Assembly: GCA_029721435.1 (NCBI GenBank) | Contig: CM056588.1 | Location: forward strand, 37,775,430 to 37,839,429 | Length of the DNA: 64,000 nt | Direction: 5' to 3' | From: Gymnothorax reevesii | Lineage: Eukaryota; Chordata; Actinopteri; Anguilliformes; Muraenidae | Shown here: positions 1 through 13,359 of the stretch, in pieces | How positions within the stretch are numbered: position 1 is the first letter of the stretch | Layout of the letters: each line of letters opens with the position of its first letter | Notes under the pieces: model-generated | What the model was told of the DNA's origin: nothing | The model's input: the letters and a program-made list of their open reading frames with translations, nothing else | The model's database searches: none | Translations under genes and position numbers: made by a program

Positions 1-1935
1 AAGCTCTGGTCTCCAGAGGTCAGGGACCAGTGCCCAGCCCACAAGGACAGATTTATGGCAGGGGATAGCTGGAGACAGCCCAACCCATCCAATGCCATAG
101 ATTTGGTGGCAGCGCCCCCTGGTAGCAAATGATTAGGTGTGGTCCAGAGATGCCAAACTCCTGAAATGTTTTGAAGTCTGCAGTATCTGTTGGCTACTGA
201 GATTTTGTTCCAATCAGCAGCCAATTAACCAGAGTGAACAAGGCGTGTGGACTCTTTAGCCAATCAGTGTCTTGAATGAATCACATGACTTAAGTCAAAC
301 TGACATATGGATTTATTGCCATTTAGCACTAACTTTGCCAAAATTTAGCAAAAGTTTTCAAGCTGCACTAATCGACAGTCCCCCAGAAACTATCAATCTC
401 CAGTTGCCACAAGAGGTGCTGCAGTTTATTAAACTCTATCAAACATGATACATAGCCTTGGTAATCAAAATATTATGTTTCTCAAGATTAAATGATGCTA
501 TTTTAGTCAGTAATTTTTTATTTTAAAAACTCTTTATAACGAACAAATTACTCTCCTAGGACCATTTTTTTCAGAGCTGCGCAGATGATGAAATGAGATT
601 TCTTCCATTTCTTTCCACTCATTCTGTTCTAGTTTCCCACTGTACTAGCAACCGGACCACCAAATTATCATGAACTCAGGCCCTGGCCACATGTATACAA
701 GTATTTTTGAAAATGTAGCACCGTTTCGGCCTGTCGTCCACACACAAACTGCATTTTCGGTCACAGAAAATGGACCTTTAGGAAAACGCCTTCCAGGATG
801 AAGATTTCTAGAAACTTTTTGTTTCACCGTTTACATGGGGACAGGTCAAACTTTTTAAGCTTAATATAATGCTATTTTTGGGCTGGGTCCATTTTCTTTT
901 TGCCTTGCAGCGGACTATAATATGAGTAGGTGAGAACCAGAGGCTGCCATCTAGGATTTGGAAAAAATGGGTTAAGTGTGTAGCACCCTCAGGCTGTGCT
1001 AAAATCATCAATTAAGTTCTGTTACACAGAAATACCAACAATCTGGCAAACAACTGAATTTACAGAGAGCAGAAACTTTCAACCTGTTCCTTTCAGAACT
1101 TTTAATTTGCGGGTCAGTAGAGTCAAGTTCTCACTTGCTCACATGCTATGTCCGAATACTGCAGTAATAGTACGCAGACTTTTCGGTCAGATATCAGGAC
1201 AATGTACAGTATTTCATATATATATATATATTCCAGAGCAACATATGATATATCTGGGATAAATCTTTTTAAAAATATTTGTCCACTTACTGTGAAGTGA
1301 TGTAATATGTTTTGAAATATTGAGAATAGATTTATTTTTGCGGTACAATGTGTTTTTGTGTGGGACGGCGCTGACGGAGTGGATGTGGGCGTGTCTCTGC
1401 TTCTCCCAAGCTGTCCCCTCACTCAATGACCCCGTACCATCACCAGCAAATACACTCAACGGAGACCCTCATTCAAGGAGGGCACATCACCACTGGCACC
1501 ACCAGCATCATTTGCATCCAGGTTCTCTTCTTTCTGATTTAAAGCGACAAATTAAAACTCAGTATATACAATAAATACTCATTCCCTGACCCCCCTCCAC
1601 CCCCCAACAATATGTACAGAATAAAGTTTATTTAGAATAAGAACAAGATTCATCTCTGCAGCAAAGAAACCAACACAGAGCACATACATTCACATAGACC
1701 AACACTCACATGTAAACTAAAAATCATTATTACTCTTGTACTCCAATAGTAATAAATTATTATTTTTATTATAATTATTATTATTAATGAAAACTTTCTT
1801 GGACCCTGATTGGGAGGAATCAGTTTGGTTTGACACCAAATGTTTGAAACAAGGAAAGGGTTCAGCTCAGGAAGGAAAAAATCTAGTCGGATAGGTCCAT
1901 TCTGCCACGTACAAGCGGACGCACAAGCACGTGCA
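1..1935. other. downstream of syt7, nothing recognised
   Basis: No coding similarity or transposon ends were recognised. The stretch is AT-rich with a short (TA)n at about 1217-1231. It lies about 9-11 kb past the syt7 stop, so it is intergenic or a distal 3' UTR. Confidence 0.5.
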
Positions 1936-1964
1936 CGCTCATACACATGCACACAACACTCACT

Positions 1965-1996
<32 letters not shown>

Positions 1997-2242
1997 AAAA
2001 TCTGCGCATAGATTCAAGTTTGCTTGCATTGACATATACTCTTACTCACACACAATGCACACACACACACACACACAAGTATGCGCACATTCACACATCA
2101 CACATACATACTCTTGCTCACACAGACACTGCACACATACACACACACTACACACACATATACACACATGAATATGCACACACATGTACGCATGCTCGCA
2201 TTGACACACATGCACTCACAGACACATACAGACGCACACTCT
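1936..2242. repeat. (CA)n-rich microsatellite with variant units
   Basis: Runs of CACACA are mixed with CATA, CACT and GCACA variants over about 300 bp. Long apparent open frames here are artefacts of the stop-free dinucleotide repeat. Confidence 0.9.
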
Positions 2243-5200
2243 CTCACACTCTCTGAGTAGACAGCTTGGCAGATTTCATGCCAAACATACAGAGTGCGAT
2301 GACTAACAGCTAACGCATAAATCCTGCCCCAGACAAGGCACCAGAGCCCCGAGTGCTGTTTCAGATCGCTCTAATACAGCACCAGGAACACAAACTCTAA
2401 CACTTATCCAAACTTTGCTTTATGACCTACATCATATAACATAAAGCTTTGTGTCTGCCTCAGTCACCACATATACACTATTTTCCCCAAAGTCGCACCT
2501 ATACCTCATTATTTGTGCTACCAGTTGGCAGGTCAGTGAATTACAGGGACAAACACATAAATGGAAGGGCGGGGAAAAAAATGAGGGAAGTAAATACAGG
2601 ACAGGAGAGATGGATGTGAAACTGACGGTGACTGCGGAGGAGGGTGGGAGGATATTGTGCAGAAAAGCAAAAGCACTGATTCTAACTTGCATGGAACCAT
2701 TAACTGTATATGGTTAAATTAAGTAAGTTGCTAACTTAGTTAGCAGCAAAGCTTTTGGGAAACTCACCCCGGGGTGGGCACTGCTCAGAATTCTGACATC
2801 TACCCAAAATAGTAATTGTCGGGATATGGATTTCATACAAAAAATGAGGGCTGACTGTATTCATGTGCTTAATATTATTTTTTTGTGATTTTCTGCTCCA
2901 CAAATGCAAAATATTGATAAAATATTTCCAAATGGAGCAATAGTCTTAAATTATGTGTGCCATTTTCATAAAATACAGGGGGAGAAGAGAAAATGGAATA
3001 AACTTTGTGGGGAAAAGGCACATCTACTCAAACCGGAAATGCTCAATTATCACCAAAAATAATCCACAGATTAACTTACTCAGAGAAATTACATATTTAT
3101 AAGTAATGCATTTTGTAATTTTAAAAATTTTTGTGCGGATATTTATTTCACAAAAGACTCTTGATTTATCTCTACCAAGGCATGAGTAATTCTGAACACA
3201 GTAGATACATTTATTTTTGAGCCATTATATAACATTTTTCTCCATTAATGACAAGGCATGTAAGGCCTGATCTACAATAGAAGCCAAACGCGATATGATT
3301 GGACATTTCTATTACTATAGAAGCCAAAAGTAATACGATTCGCACGTGGATTCTGACACAGAGCTGCATCTAGGCCAGGCATCTGCCCTTCTGCTCTCTT
3401 TAATGCATCTTTTTGGGACTCCCATTGTTAAACCTGCAATACAAATAAAAATGAACGGAATTCTGCAAATACCAATGTGACCAGTGTAATGCCACATCTG
3501 AAATATACATAGCTAGTCAAAGACATTTTTACAATTGTACAAATGGAGAGAAAACAGGCATAGGAGTTACAAGATAAATATGGTTCAAAGCAAAGACTGT
3601 TCACTGGAATGTTCCGGAAAGTCAGTGCACCCTATTCACACCAGGGAAAAAAAAATCTTGCATTGATGGAAAATGAGGGCATGTGCGGCAGTGTGACGAC
3701 AGGCGCAGAAAACCAGCCAGCTGACTTTGGCTCGTGGCTGCCAGCGAACAGCGACAGCTTTGCGAGGATTTCACGGCAACGTCAGAAGACACCACATGCC
3801 CCTGCGTGGTGGAATAATGTCCTGCAGGGCTCCTCGTCTCATCTGAAGCATCAGAGCAACGTTCTTTTGACCTTTCTTTATGAATTCACAATACGAGGAT
3901 CACAAGAGTATCGCGAAAGTAATCGGCACAGGATGTGCAAAAACGTCTCTCGGTAGTTGGATGGTTTTGAGGACGACAGGAAACAGAATGGGAAGAAAGA
4001 AAATCAACAAGTCCCAGATTCTTACTACAGAGTGTGGCTGAATCTCGGGAGGGACCTGTTTATGAAGCTATAACAAGTACTTTTTATGTAAACCTTAGAA
4101 ACTGGCGCACTACACGATTACTGGATAGTGAGAAAGTAGAGCATCAATACAGAAGAAAAGGCTTCCTGTCTGTGCTGTACACTGAATGCCTCTAGTCCCA
4201 CATTAACCTTCATGGATGACTCTAAGACATGCCATTTTAGCACAGGAAAACATATCCATCACCAGATCATTTATGGAGAGGTGAGGAAGTTTATGATATA
4301 TACTCTATTTTATGCTTTTAAGACACATAATGCAGAAAAGAGGAATGTGATTATAAAATGGATGAGATCTCTGTAGAGTCATCTTAGAAAATTCCCCTCA
4401 AGGATTAATGTGAGGACAGCGACTACTTCTAATTTTAATAGATCGCCTTGATAAAAAAATACTCATTTAATGATAGAGAAGATTAAATTACACAATACTG
4501 CGGGCTTAAAGAGGAATTGATAATAGCTAACCTAAGCCCCCTTTAACTGGCACACTGTGCTGATGAAGATGTGAAGTACATATCTATAGTACATAAAATA
4601 ATACAATACCATTATCAAACCACATTGAGGGCACCACATCCAGCTCTGAGAAGCAGACTACAAGACATAGTCCAACAATAAAATCATTTAAAAAAGCCAA
4701 GAAAGGGTAATCGCATATCTTTTCATGCGCACAAAAAAAGCTCAATCAATGTGAATCGAATAAATTATACTGCAGTTTGCCTATTTAATGAGAGGTCGGT
4801 GAGTAGTGCACTCTCACACAATGGATTTTCGGTTCACATGGACAGATTTTAATTAAATAACTGGCTATGTAAAGCTTTTCAAGACCAGTCTGCGCAGTTA
4901 CCTTAGAAAATGGCACTGCAGTGAATAAAATGCTGGCCACGTGCGTGTCAAACAGCACCCTGAAAGGTCTCGGTCTCCCTCAAACTCATTTCCAGTTTAG
5001 TTGTGGTCTGGAGTGCAAGAGGACGCGATTTGGTGTTTCGGGGAAGAGCCGCTAATGTCTTCACTCTCCCAGAATGGCTGTGTAGATGACTGAAGACAAC
5101 AGCTCTAACCATGTTAACCCTTTAACTGCCAGCTCAACCTTTCAGTATAGCACATTTTGGGTCACTCTAATTAACTGATAGATGTGTTGGATTTTTTTCA

Positions 5201-7400
5201 GCTTAACATACCTCAACTGAGTGTTAGAGTTAGCTTGATCAGATTAAGTTCAACACATGCTGCACCTTTTTTTTTATACCCTTTAAGTGTCTCAGCCTTT
5301 GGGTAGAGCACATTTTGAGTCACTGTATCTAATTGAGAGGTAGCTCCATTCTAAGTGGCACATATTCTAATTAGTGCTTTCTCCGCAGAGATTCGTAAAC
5401 ACACACGTAAAGACACTATAGCAAACAGACACATGCTATAGCAATAGCCAGGGGAATAGCATACAGTTCCAGACATAATGTGCATCTGAAGCATGTAAAG
5501 GTACTCCGGCATTCTCATGAATCTGTAATAGGCTGCTCTGGTACTTTGTCCAACCCAGATGGCTTCAGCTGAGAAGCATCACCCTGATTATTTGTCAAGT
5601 TCTGAGTCCCCCCACACCCCGCCACCCTCCTCCTCCCAGAGCACCAGCCTTGAGGCTGTCTGCTCTTCTATTTTTAGCGTGCAAGTCGCACTCCAAAAAA
5701 ATGATAAATCCTGGGCGCAGCGAAGTCACACAGATGGATCAATGGAACCACCCCTGGGCCCGTCATTGCTGACCGAAAACTGTTTTGAGAGCATCGGCAT
5801 TCCCTTCACCCCATGATAGATGGACAGATACGGGCTTTATTTACAGACTGAGACATCAGACCTGTTGGATTCCTGCACATCAGATGCACAGAGCACGTCC
5901 TGTAGATCAGGTACGCCGTTGTCTTGTGTAATGCAGGTGACAGGGTGCACATGTTAGCTTTAGACAGTTTTCTCTGCGTCAGCAGAATGTGTCAGCCAGT
6001 GGATGCACCCGATGGTATTTGACCCGAATGTCCTTCTGACAGGGTTCAGGTCAGGTTCGGACAAGTCCCACAAATGGCCAAAATACAAGCAAAATACAGA
6101 CTTCAGAAAATAGAGTCATCAAATGTGATGTGTATTGGACTTGACAGGAAGCAGGATGCATGGTGTCTGAAAAAAATGATTGCTGTCCTGACACTGGATA
6201 AACAGGCACATAACCCAAACCATTCTTGAGTTGAAGCGCTGATCTCTTAGCTCATACTGGACGAAGATAGGCTATGGATTAGGGCGAGATGATCCTAGAT
6301 CAGCACTTCTTCACTGACAGGTTTTATGGATTTGGCCCAAAATGTTCACACTGGATACACAAGGCAGGAAAAACATGAGTATACAAAGGAATAAATGCGT
6401 TATTAATGGCTGTGTTCGTACGTTCATCATATAATAGCGATAATTTAAGTTGAATTTGGATGTATTCATTCAGCAATTATGAGCTGAGAAGAACATTTAA
6501 ATGGAAAACTTTGAACTGCTGATTTTATATTTAAGATGGTGTACAGCATTTCTACATTCGCATGAGCCTCATTTGTCAAAGGTCTCTGTCAAAATGCATA
6601 TGTGCTCCACGTTGAATGTCAGCAACTCAAAAGTGCAAATTAAAAATAAATCAGATTTTTGAGGCATTTTTGGATGTTCTAGTTAATGGGTTTTTCATGT
6701 GATATTTTACCATATTAGATCTTATTTTGTTTGACACTTTCTTTGAAATTAAGCAGGGAAGCACGCATGCCGTCTTCCCACAACTTTCCCTGCTCTAATA
6801 GCATATGTTTCAACTTCGCTTCATTGGGATGTTTGAGTTAATTTGTTTGACCTATTCATTTATAAAAAATCATTAATGCGCATTATTCAGTTTGTTTTCT
6901 TCTTTCATGACAAAACTAATTCTGCTTTCTCATAAATTCTTGGCATATGCCTGTTCCATATCTTTGAAATGTAAGCATTTAAAAATACATCTAATTTTCA
7001 TATTTCCTTTTGGCATGGTCTAAGTCCTGCCAAAACACAGTTAATCCTTTAAGCTTTTATTAGGGTCACGGCAAGGCTATGTCTTTGATTGTGTGACATC
7101 ACGCAGAAGCTACATTTAAATAACAATTGAAACACAAATTAAATAGTTTTTTTTTTGTTGAAACATGCTGGATAGAATGACAGTGAAAATTCTAAGCATT
7201 TATGAGTCAGCATAGTGTGTACCAGATTACTTGCGGAAATCATGCGTAGAACGCTAAAGGTGTGTTCCTTGCAGTTTCTTGTAGTGTGATCAGGACTTTC
7301 CTTGAAAGCAGTGATCAGTGTTGTTCAGGACAAATGGCCAGTACTCATATAGTCTCCAAGAGCACTGGTTCATGCAGAGGAAAAATGCCACAATGAATCA
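2243..7400. other. downstream of syt7, no gene recognised
   Basis: This is AT-rich DNA with short, unsupported open frames, for example plus-strand 3609-3956 and 5559-5816. Those match no family I recognise and lack splice or initiation support. Part may be a long syt7 3' UTR transcribed on the minus strand. Several TTTATT motifs (AATAAA on the minus strand, for example near 5835) occur, but none can be chosen as the true polyadenylation signal. Confidence 0.45.
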
Positions 7401-7439
7401 CAATAGACTGTGAAAGAGCCATCAGACAACAGCGAGCTG

Positions 7440-7780
7440 GGAACAGTTCAAGAGTGATTACAAATGCATTTGCGGTAGTTGTATCAAAGATCTATCATCA
7501 ATGGACTCAAGCCAGCGGGGGCAATTGGGATAGAGCCGGAAGCGGATCGCCTCATGAGAAGACAGCACGACAAACCATCTCATCTCACGCCAGCATCCGC
7601 ACCAGCCGTCCTTTCCTGCCACAAAAACAGCCGCAAACACCATCAGGAGGCCCAAGACATTGCTGGACATGGATTAACAATGCAACACCAGCTTGCAGAA
7701 CAACATCTTCACTGCAGACCTCCTGCAAGGAGATCTGTGCGCGCAGCAGGACAAATGCATTGAGCCCAGTCGTGCTTTAA
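7440..7780 (+). pseudogene. possible Tc1-like transposase HTH relic
   Basis: An open stretch reads VVSKIYHQW, then DRAGSGSPHEKTARQT, in the layout seen in Tc1-like N-terminal helix-turn-helix regions (VSxIYxxW, then R-SGxP-KTTxRQ). The shifted frame later has HQLAEQHLHCRPPARR, resembling the second helix-turn-helix end, so at least one frameshift is needed. No DDE domain and no terminal repeats were found. This is a weak call based on motif layout only. Confidence 0.25.
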
Positions 7781-8545
7781 CTGGGTGATAACCCAAACCT
7801 TAGTGTAAACAATCCTTGTTGAAACTGTAAAACATTACTTAGCACTCGAATACCATGCTATATTTGAATTTCTCTTGTCATTCAGTACATGCCCTGGACT
7901 CCCGCTATCAATGTAATATTGTGCTGCCTAGATTCCCCTTGTTATTCCATGATGATAAAACAGTAATTGTGCACAGCGGGTCAGTATGCAAACAATAACA
8001 GGCATACAGCCCAGAGGCAAAAGCTACATAGACAGCTGAATACTGAAGGTCCCTTCACTATGGCAGACTGGCTTGTAGGCCTTTGCAATACAAGAACACC
8101 TCTAGTCGTAATGGTCACGAGTCAGGAACACCTACACTGCCATACAGTGATTTACCCGATGGTTTCATCAAAAGCTTACAGGTGATTTGACTATGGAGGG
8201 CCAATCCCCGCAGGAGCGATGGGAATTAGGGGTCTTGCTCAAGGGCCAGGCAGTTGTGCTTACTTTGGCTAAACTGGGACTGAGACCAACCCTCAAAAGA
8301 CCCCCTGTGGCTAGGATATGGGCTTGCCCCACCCTCTCATGGCTGCTGTCAATTCAAGTGTCCTCAATGTGACAGCAGAAACAGACATGCATCTGCATGG
8401 CCGTCTGCGGGCATCTGCTGCAGTCATGTCAGCCACTGGAGGAGAGGACAGGAAGAGAGTTACAACTCCTCCCCCTACCATGGCTCTCAGACCAATAAAC
8501 ACAAACCACTCCCTCTCATTCAGATCCCATCACCACCAAACCATA
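7781..8545. other. no gene recognised
   Basis: This is unique-looking sequence between the possible Tc1-like relic and the next microsatellite. Short open frames occur on both strands without family resemblance. Confidence 0.4.
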
Positions 8546-8549
8546 CCCT

Positions 8550-8800
8550 CCCTATGTGTGTGCGTGTGTGTGTGCGTGTAAGAGAGAGAGGGTTTGTGGG
8601 TGTAGGTGCCTATAAGAGCAGAATATATAAGTCTGAGCATGTGCTTTAAACACTATGCATCTGTATGTGCATGATTGCAAATACATACTCGCACACGCAC
8701 GCACGCACACACACACACACACTCTTACATGCAGAAATACACAGATGCAAACAGGCAAACACATGGCAACACACACACTGGAACACACATATGCACATAC
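8550..8800. repeat. microsatellite cluster (GT)n and (CA)n
   Basis: A (TG)n run at about 8553-8578 is followed by (AG)n, then by CA-rich repeat from about 8690. It forms the left flank of a SINE insertion. Confidence 0.85.
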
Positions 8801-8815
8801 ACACAGAATATGTTT

Positions 8816-9296
8816 TTTTTTTATTTTTTTTTAATTTGGCATCTCCAATCCCACCCAAATCTGGAATGCCCAATTGGGAAACTATGAACAAGACTTGGTC
8901 ATATGTGACTCCTTGCTGCCAACTCAGAAGAGTCAAGACAGTTTGCAGCTCTCCTCCTAAGCACACGCCTGTCAGCCTGCTGCTTCTTATACACTCATTG
9001 GTTGAATCCTCGCAAGTTCAAAACGAGGGCGGAGGATACCCGAACATGAACAAGCTTAGAATCTTCCAGACAAGTGCCCAGCTGCCCAGGAGGAGGCCCT
9101 TAAGCAACGAATGAAGCGACTATTTTATATGCCCTTCCCAATTTGTATCCCTGTACGGCAATGGCCAATTGTGTGCTACTCTGAAAAAGCTGCCGACCAC
9201 TGCCAGTTAGTATGATCGGGGCTCGAACCCGTGCCGTGATAGTCACCTTTGCTTTGCAATGCGATGCTTTAACCGAGTGAGCTATCCGGCAGCTCT
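8816..9296 (-). mobile_element. tRNA-derived SINE, 481 bp, with 15-bp TSD
   Basis: On the minus strand the element starts at 9296 with a tRNA-like head: a box-A-like TAGCTCACTCGG and, about 40 bp on, a box-B-like GGGTTCGAGCCCC. An unrelated body of about 390 bp follows, ending in an A-rich tail (TTAAAAAAAAATAAAAAA) at 8816. Identical 15-bp direct repeats, acacagaatatgttt, flank it at 8801-8815 and 9297-9311. That is the target-site duplication of LINE-driven retrotransposition. The intact duplication argues for a fairly recent insertion. It landed in a CA-rich microsatellite, splitting it. Confidence 0.88.
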
Positions 9297-9311
9297 ACAC
9301 AGAATATGTTT

Positions 9312-9512
9312 CTTACATATACACGCACATACACTCACACACACGAGCACCAGCACACATCCACGAGGCAAACACACACACACACACACACACTTGGACA
9401 TATTCTTACATGTACACAAACACATACACACTCGCACACATACACACATAAGCACCTGCAAACATCCCATCCACTCGGCAACAACACGCACACACGCACA
9501 GGGCCTCACATA
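9312..9512. repeat. (CA)n-rich microsatellite, right half
   Basis: CACACA, ACACTC and ACATAC units continue the microsatellite interrupted by the SINE. Confidence 0.88.
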
Positions 9513-10805
9513 AATTGGCTTTTAGCTTCTATTTTTTCACCTCATATGGAAGAACTCTATGATTAGTTTCTCCAGTTTTCTCCTCATAAAGAAAGAAATG
9601 ACATCAATTAATCTTTTCTCATTCATCCCTATCGTTTCCATCACTCCTCAAAGGACGCTGCCTGGTTTCCATCAAAGGCGAGGAGCCGTCCGGCGCACAA
9701 TAAAAAGTCTCTTTCGTTTTTGTTCCGGATCATTCCATTTGGCTGCTTTTTTCCATTTTCCTTTTTTTTTCTTAAAAAAAACAAACACTACTTTGTTGGA
9801 TGTACAGCACAGCACCCACAGAACACACAAACAACAAGAGCGGGACACTGAGAAGGGAGCGAATCCACTAATATTGTGCCAAACACAGAGTGACGATAAA
9901 AAAGGAGTGACTGGGAGGGGAGAGCTGGGAGTGTGAGCACTGGTGCTCAGTCCTGGTTTCCATGGCGCCAGGTTGGTCAGTTGTTGACCTTTCCGGAGCA
10001 TTCTGTACATCCAGACCCAAAAAGTAGGAGAATGTGGGAATGAGTGTAGCAGAAAAGACAGCATCACATGGAGCACTGACAGACCCAAAAATTAAGGTAA
10101 AAGAGGGAAAGACGTGATGGCCCTTACTCAAAAAACCATTTAGAGAGGGAGAGAGAAAATACTGATCTCGGATCGGCACTTCACTTTCGCTCATAAGGGA
10201 CATGGTTCGACTGTGAACGAGGAACAGCTGACCCTAGATCAGTGCTAGGTTGTTCAAATATGGGGTGATGAAGGGTGCGTGGGTGAACTGGGGTGAGGGT
10301 TTGTTAAAGAAAAAAACTCCAGATTGAAAAATGTGACATCTGATTGGCAACCCTTTAAAAAGGCATCCGGTAGGACGAGCCAGATTACAGTTCTGCAGGA
10401 CAAGGTGAACCGAATCTGGGGGATGGACGGTATGCCTGCGTGAGGGAGGGGGGTGGCTATCTCTATCTGTACAATACGACCTAAACTCGCGGCAGGGCCA
10501 ACCACGACAAGGGCCAACAGCCCAGGTAGGGTGTGTCGAGTGGGGTCCTCGGGGGTAGGGGGGGGCAGTCTGCACAAGGAAAACCGGTGTGGGGGAGACG
10601 GGCGGTAGTGTTCACCCGGGGTGCAGAAGCAGACCGAAAGAAAGAGATAAAATAAGAAGAGAGGACAGAGAGAGACAGAGGACCCTGTGAATGGCTAATT
10701 GTACCCGTGTTTCAGAGCCTTGCAGCAGGGCAGTCTTGTGCATAAGGACGGGGGGAGGGGGCAAGGTGGGGAGGAGGGGCTATTAGGAGCGGGAGGGCAG
10801 GGCTA
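9513..10805 (-). other. probable syt7 3' UTR, proximal part
   Basis: This is the sequence immediately after the syt7 TAA on the minus strand. It is C-rich on that strand at about 10430-10800 (G-rich runs on plus). No splice acceptor leading to further coding sequence was seen. It is called 3' UTR from position only; the polyadenylation site is not defined. Confidence 0.5.
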
Positions 10806-10910
10806 TTAGGCCTTAAGGGCGTGCCATTGGGCCACTGAAGTACGTGGGCGGCCTATCATATCCTTCCAGTGTTTCACTTCTGCTGGCCCGCTCTTCCAGG
10901 AGAGATAGAT
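10806..10910 (-). CDS. syt7: syt7 last coding exon (end of C2B, stop codon)
   Basis: Read on the minus strand, a TCCTCCTCAG acceptor is followed by 34 codons starting [15 protein letters not shown] and ending AQWHALKA, then TAA at 10806-10808. This is the last beta-strand and C-terminal helix of the synaptotagmin-7 C2B domain; the WHxL-type ending is characteristic of synaptotagmins. The exon starts in phase 0, matching the phase-0 end of the exon at 13360-13559. It is too short to stand out as an ORF. Synaptotagmin-7 is a membrane-anchored, high-affinity calcium sensor for slow or asynchronous vesicle fusion and lysosome exocytosis. Whether this is the syt7a or syt7b paralogue cannot be told from this exon. 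Confidence 0.95.
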   Translation of the reverse strand: MYLSWKSGPAEVKHWKDMIGRPRTSVAQWHALKA

Positions 10911-11639
10911 CTGAGGAGGAGAGAGAAAGAGCGGATATAAAAATCTCTATCATTAAACATGGCAAATCTCTCCTTTATGAATGAAAAATACGAAATATAA
11001 TAAGAATAATAATGAGAATAATAATAAGAACAATACATACCAAAATATTTGAATAACAAAATAAAATATAGTTTTAACCCCTTGAACTCTAATTTTTCAC
11101 TAATGTTTTTCTTAAAGAAGGTTCAAAGTCAGAAAAAGCTTTTTTTTCATATTGTATAGGTCAATGGCACAGACATACTCTGAGGAATATTCAAGCCAAG
11201 GAAGCCATCTTTTTATGGTTTATTTGATGGCATTACATCAAATGGAAAATATCTAGATCTTGTTTATTATTTCATACACATTTCTCTGTAATTCAGTGTG
11301 ACATATTTGGGATTGTCTGAAACCTTGGGATCTCCCCAAGAAGTTCAAATTGACTGGACGTTCCACAGGTTTGAAGACAAGACAGCTGCATTTCATGAAG
11401 CCATATATGGGGTTAAAATTTTTAAAAATCCAGACTTCTCTTCAGAGATCTATATCCAATTTCTTTTTCTTGCATTCAATCATATCAACTCGGAACAACT
11501 CACGTACACAATAGGGTGCAGTGATGAATATACACTTAACAAAATGAAGATAAATCAGAAACCAAGTACTACTCAAGTATTTATTTCATATAAACGTTAA
11601 CAGATTAAATATTGGCAGAAAGTTAACATATAACAATAT

Positions 11640-12360
11640 ATAGTAAAAACAAGAGAAAAGGTCAATATCCAGTGAGGCCACCTTTTGCTTTGGTTACAGC
11701 ATTTAATCTTTCAGGCATAGATTTCTGACTTTTCACATTTTTTTATTTTCTCACTCACTAAACCATCCCATAGGGTTTGAAGTTCATTCAAAAGAGATTC
11801 TTTCGATGTTATAAGAAATTTGCTCAATTGGATTATGGTCTGGACTTTGAGCAGGCTTTTACTGTTTATTTCTCACTGAGGTAATTCTTGCACAAATTAG
11901 AAGTGTGTTTGTCGAAAATAAAATCCCCGACCAATCAGTCCCTTCCTAGGTGGCAATACGTGTCTAACAAGAATGCTGCAATACTTCTTTTAATCTATGA
12001 TTCCATCCATTTTTGTGAGATCGTAAAATGATGAATGAATCAGTTTCTTTGAAATGCTTGATGGTGTTTCTTACAGAGCCATGGCAGCATTTAATGTCTT
12101 CAGCACCATGTAAGGCCACGGCGCAGCTACGAACAATCTCTGAGAGCTCCTTCTGTTGTGCCATCGTTTTTAACACTGTGACCTGCTCAAAGTCCACATC
12201 AGCTATAAACTGGAACAACTGACCATCAAAAGTAATTTTGGAGAATGTTGCCTCAAACCAGATTAAACAAATTTTTTAGCATCAATAACCATGAAAAGAG
12301 CCTTCAGGCATGTTCAGGCTATGCAAATGTCAAAAAAATAGAACTTGCGAGACCTTTAAA
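11640..12360 (-). pseudogene. degraded Tc1/mariner-type element fragment
   Basis: The minus-strand frame 11964-12218 contains MAQQKELSEIVRS, then GSVRNTIKHFKETDSF, which follow the N-terminal helix-turn-helix of fish Tc1/mariner transposases. The plus strand at 11655-11730 ('ccagtgaggccacctttt') resembles the reverse complement of the C-terminal region of such elements. Frames are broken and the DDE core was not found. It lies in the last syt7 intron. Confidence 0.5.
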
Positions 12361-12394
12361 TTGCTGTAAAAAGTAAATGTTTTCAGTGTTTTGG

Positions 12395-12625
12395 TTTATT
12401 ACCCCGCCCCGCCCAAAGGGGCAAGGCAAGGGGTATTGTTTTTGGTTTGGTTTGTTTGTTTGTGTGTGTTTGTTTGTTTGTTAACACTGTAGCAGCAAAA
12501 CCAATGGCCAGATTCACCCCAAATTCGGTTTAGGGATTGCCACTGACCCAGAATAGATGCCTATGAAATTTCGGAAAAGTAGGTCAAAGTATGTGCGAGG
12601 GGCAGGGTTTGTTGAGCCTGGCACC
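12395..12625 (+). repeat. dispersed repeat with TTTG run and AGGTCAAAG motif
   Basis: A GC-rich start (ccccgccccgcccaaagggg) runs into (TTTG)n at about 12446-12482. A segment follows reading 'cagattcaccccaaattcgg', then 'aaagtaggtcaaagt'. The layout resembles the separate block at 58340-58700. I recognise it as a dispersed repeat type but cannot name the family. Confidence 0.45.
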
Positions 12626-12889
12626 ACTTGTTTCCCATTTTTTACCTCAATATACCTGTGAGAATGACTTTCTTTGTTCTCATTGCCGACAATTGTATTT
12701 TTCAATACAATAGAGAATTAACATATTCGGACCTCTCTTAGATGAAAGTGGTGGTGTATAATCATCACTGCACATACTGTAACCTCACAAAATGATGTGT
12801 TTGTTGGAATACTGATTCAATCGGGCCATGTCAGGTGGGACATTCCCACAGCTTATTAAAATTTAAAAACGGTCAGTCTATGATCAGGC

Positions 12890-13285
12890 CTTACTAGTTC
12901 CTGTCAGAGACAGAGATCAGAACATATTACTTGCATGCAGAGACAAATGATCAGTCCATATTAGCTGCAGTCAGAGACATAATCAATCTGTATTAGTTGC
13001 CGTCAGAGACAAATGATCAGTCTGTATTAGTAGCAGTCAGAGACAGATAATCAGTCTGTACTAGATACAGACAGAGATAGATGATCCATCTGTATTAGTT
13101 ACATTCAGAGATAGAAGATCAGTCCGTATTAGTTGCAGTCAGAGTCAGATGAGCATTCTGTATTAGTTGCATTCAGAGACACGTAATCAAGTAGTATTTG
13201 TTACATTTGGAGACAGATGATCACCTTGATTTCTAGAAGATTAATAGAATTCAAAGAGAGATAATCAGTCCTTATTAGTCACAGT
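12890..13285. repeat. 34-bp tandem array in the last syt7 intron
   Basis: About eleven degenerate copies of a roughly 34-bp unit follow 'cagagacagatgatcagtct' and 'gtattagttgcag'. Copies differ by point changes and small indels. The array ends about 75 bp from the donor side of exon 13360-13559. Confidence 0.85.
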
Positions 13286-13359
13286 CAGAATCAGAGCACC
13301 AGAAATAGTAAAAGTTTTGGAGCATCTATGCATGGCGTGAGTAGGCCAGCGGGCGGTAC

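Noticed and set aside
1840..2256. 138-codon His/Thr-rich open frame
   Set aside because: It is a reading of (CA)n microsatellite DNA. The same applies to frames at 8552-8966, 9259-9566, 24850-25141 and 50806-51194.
5559..5816. 85-codon Ser/Pro-rich protein on the plus strand
   Set aside because: No homology is recognised. It lies antisense in the presumed syt7 3' region with no supporting signals.
9215..9296. tRNA gene on the minus strand
   Set aside because: Box A and box B are present, but the sequence is the head of a SINE bounded by a 15-bp duplication, not a stand-alone tRNA gene.
12890..13285. CRISPR-like array
   Set aside because: The repeat units are contiguous with no unique spacers, and the context is a vertebrate intron; it is a minisatellite.
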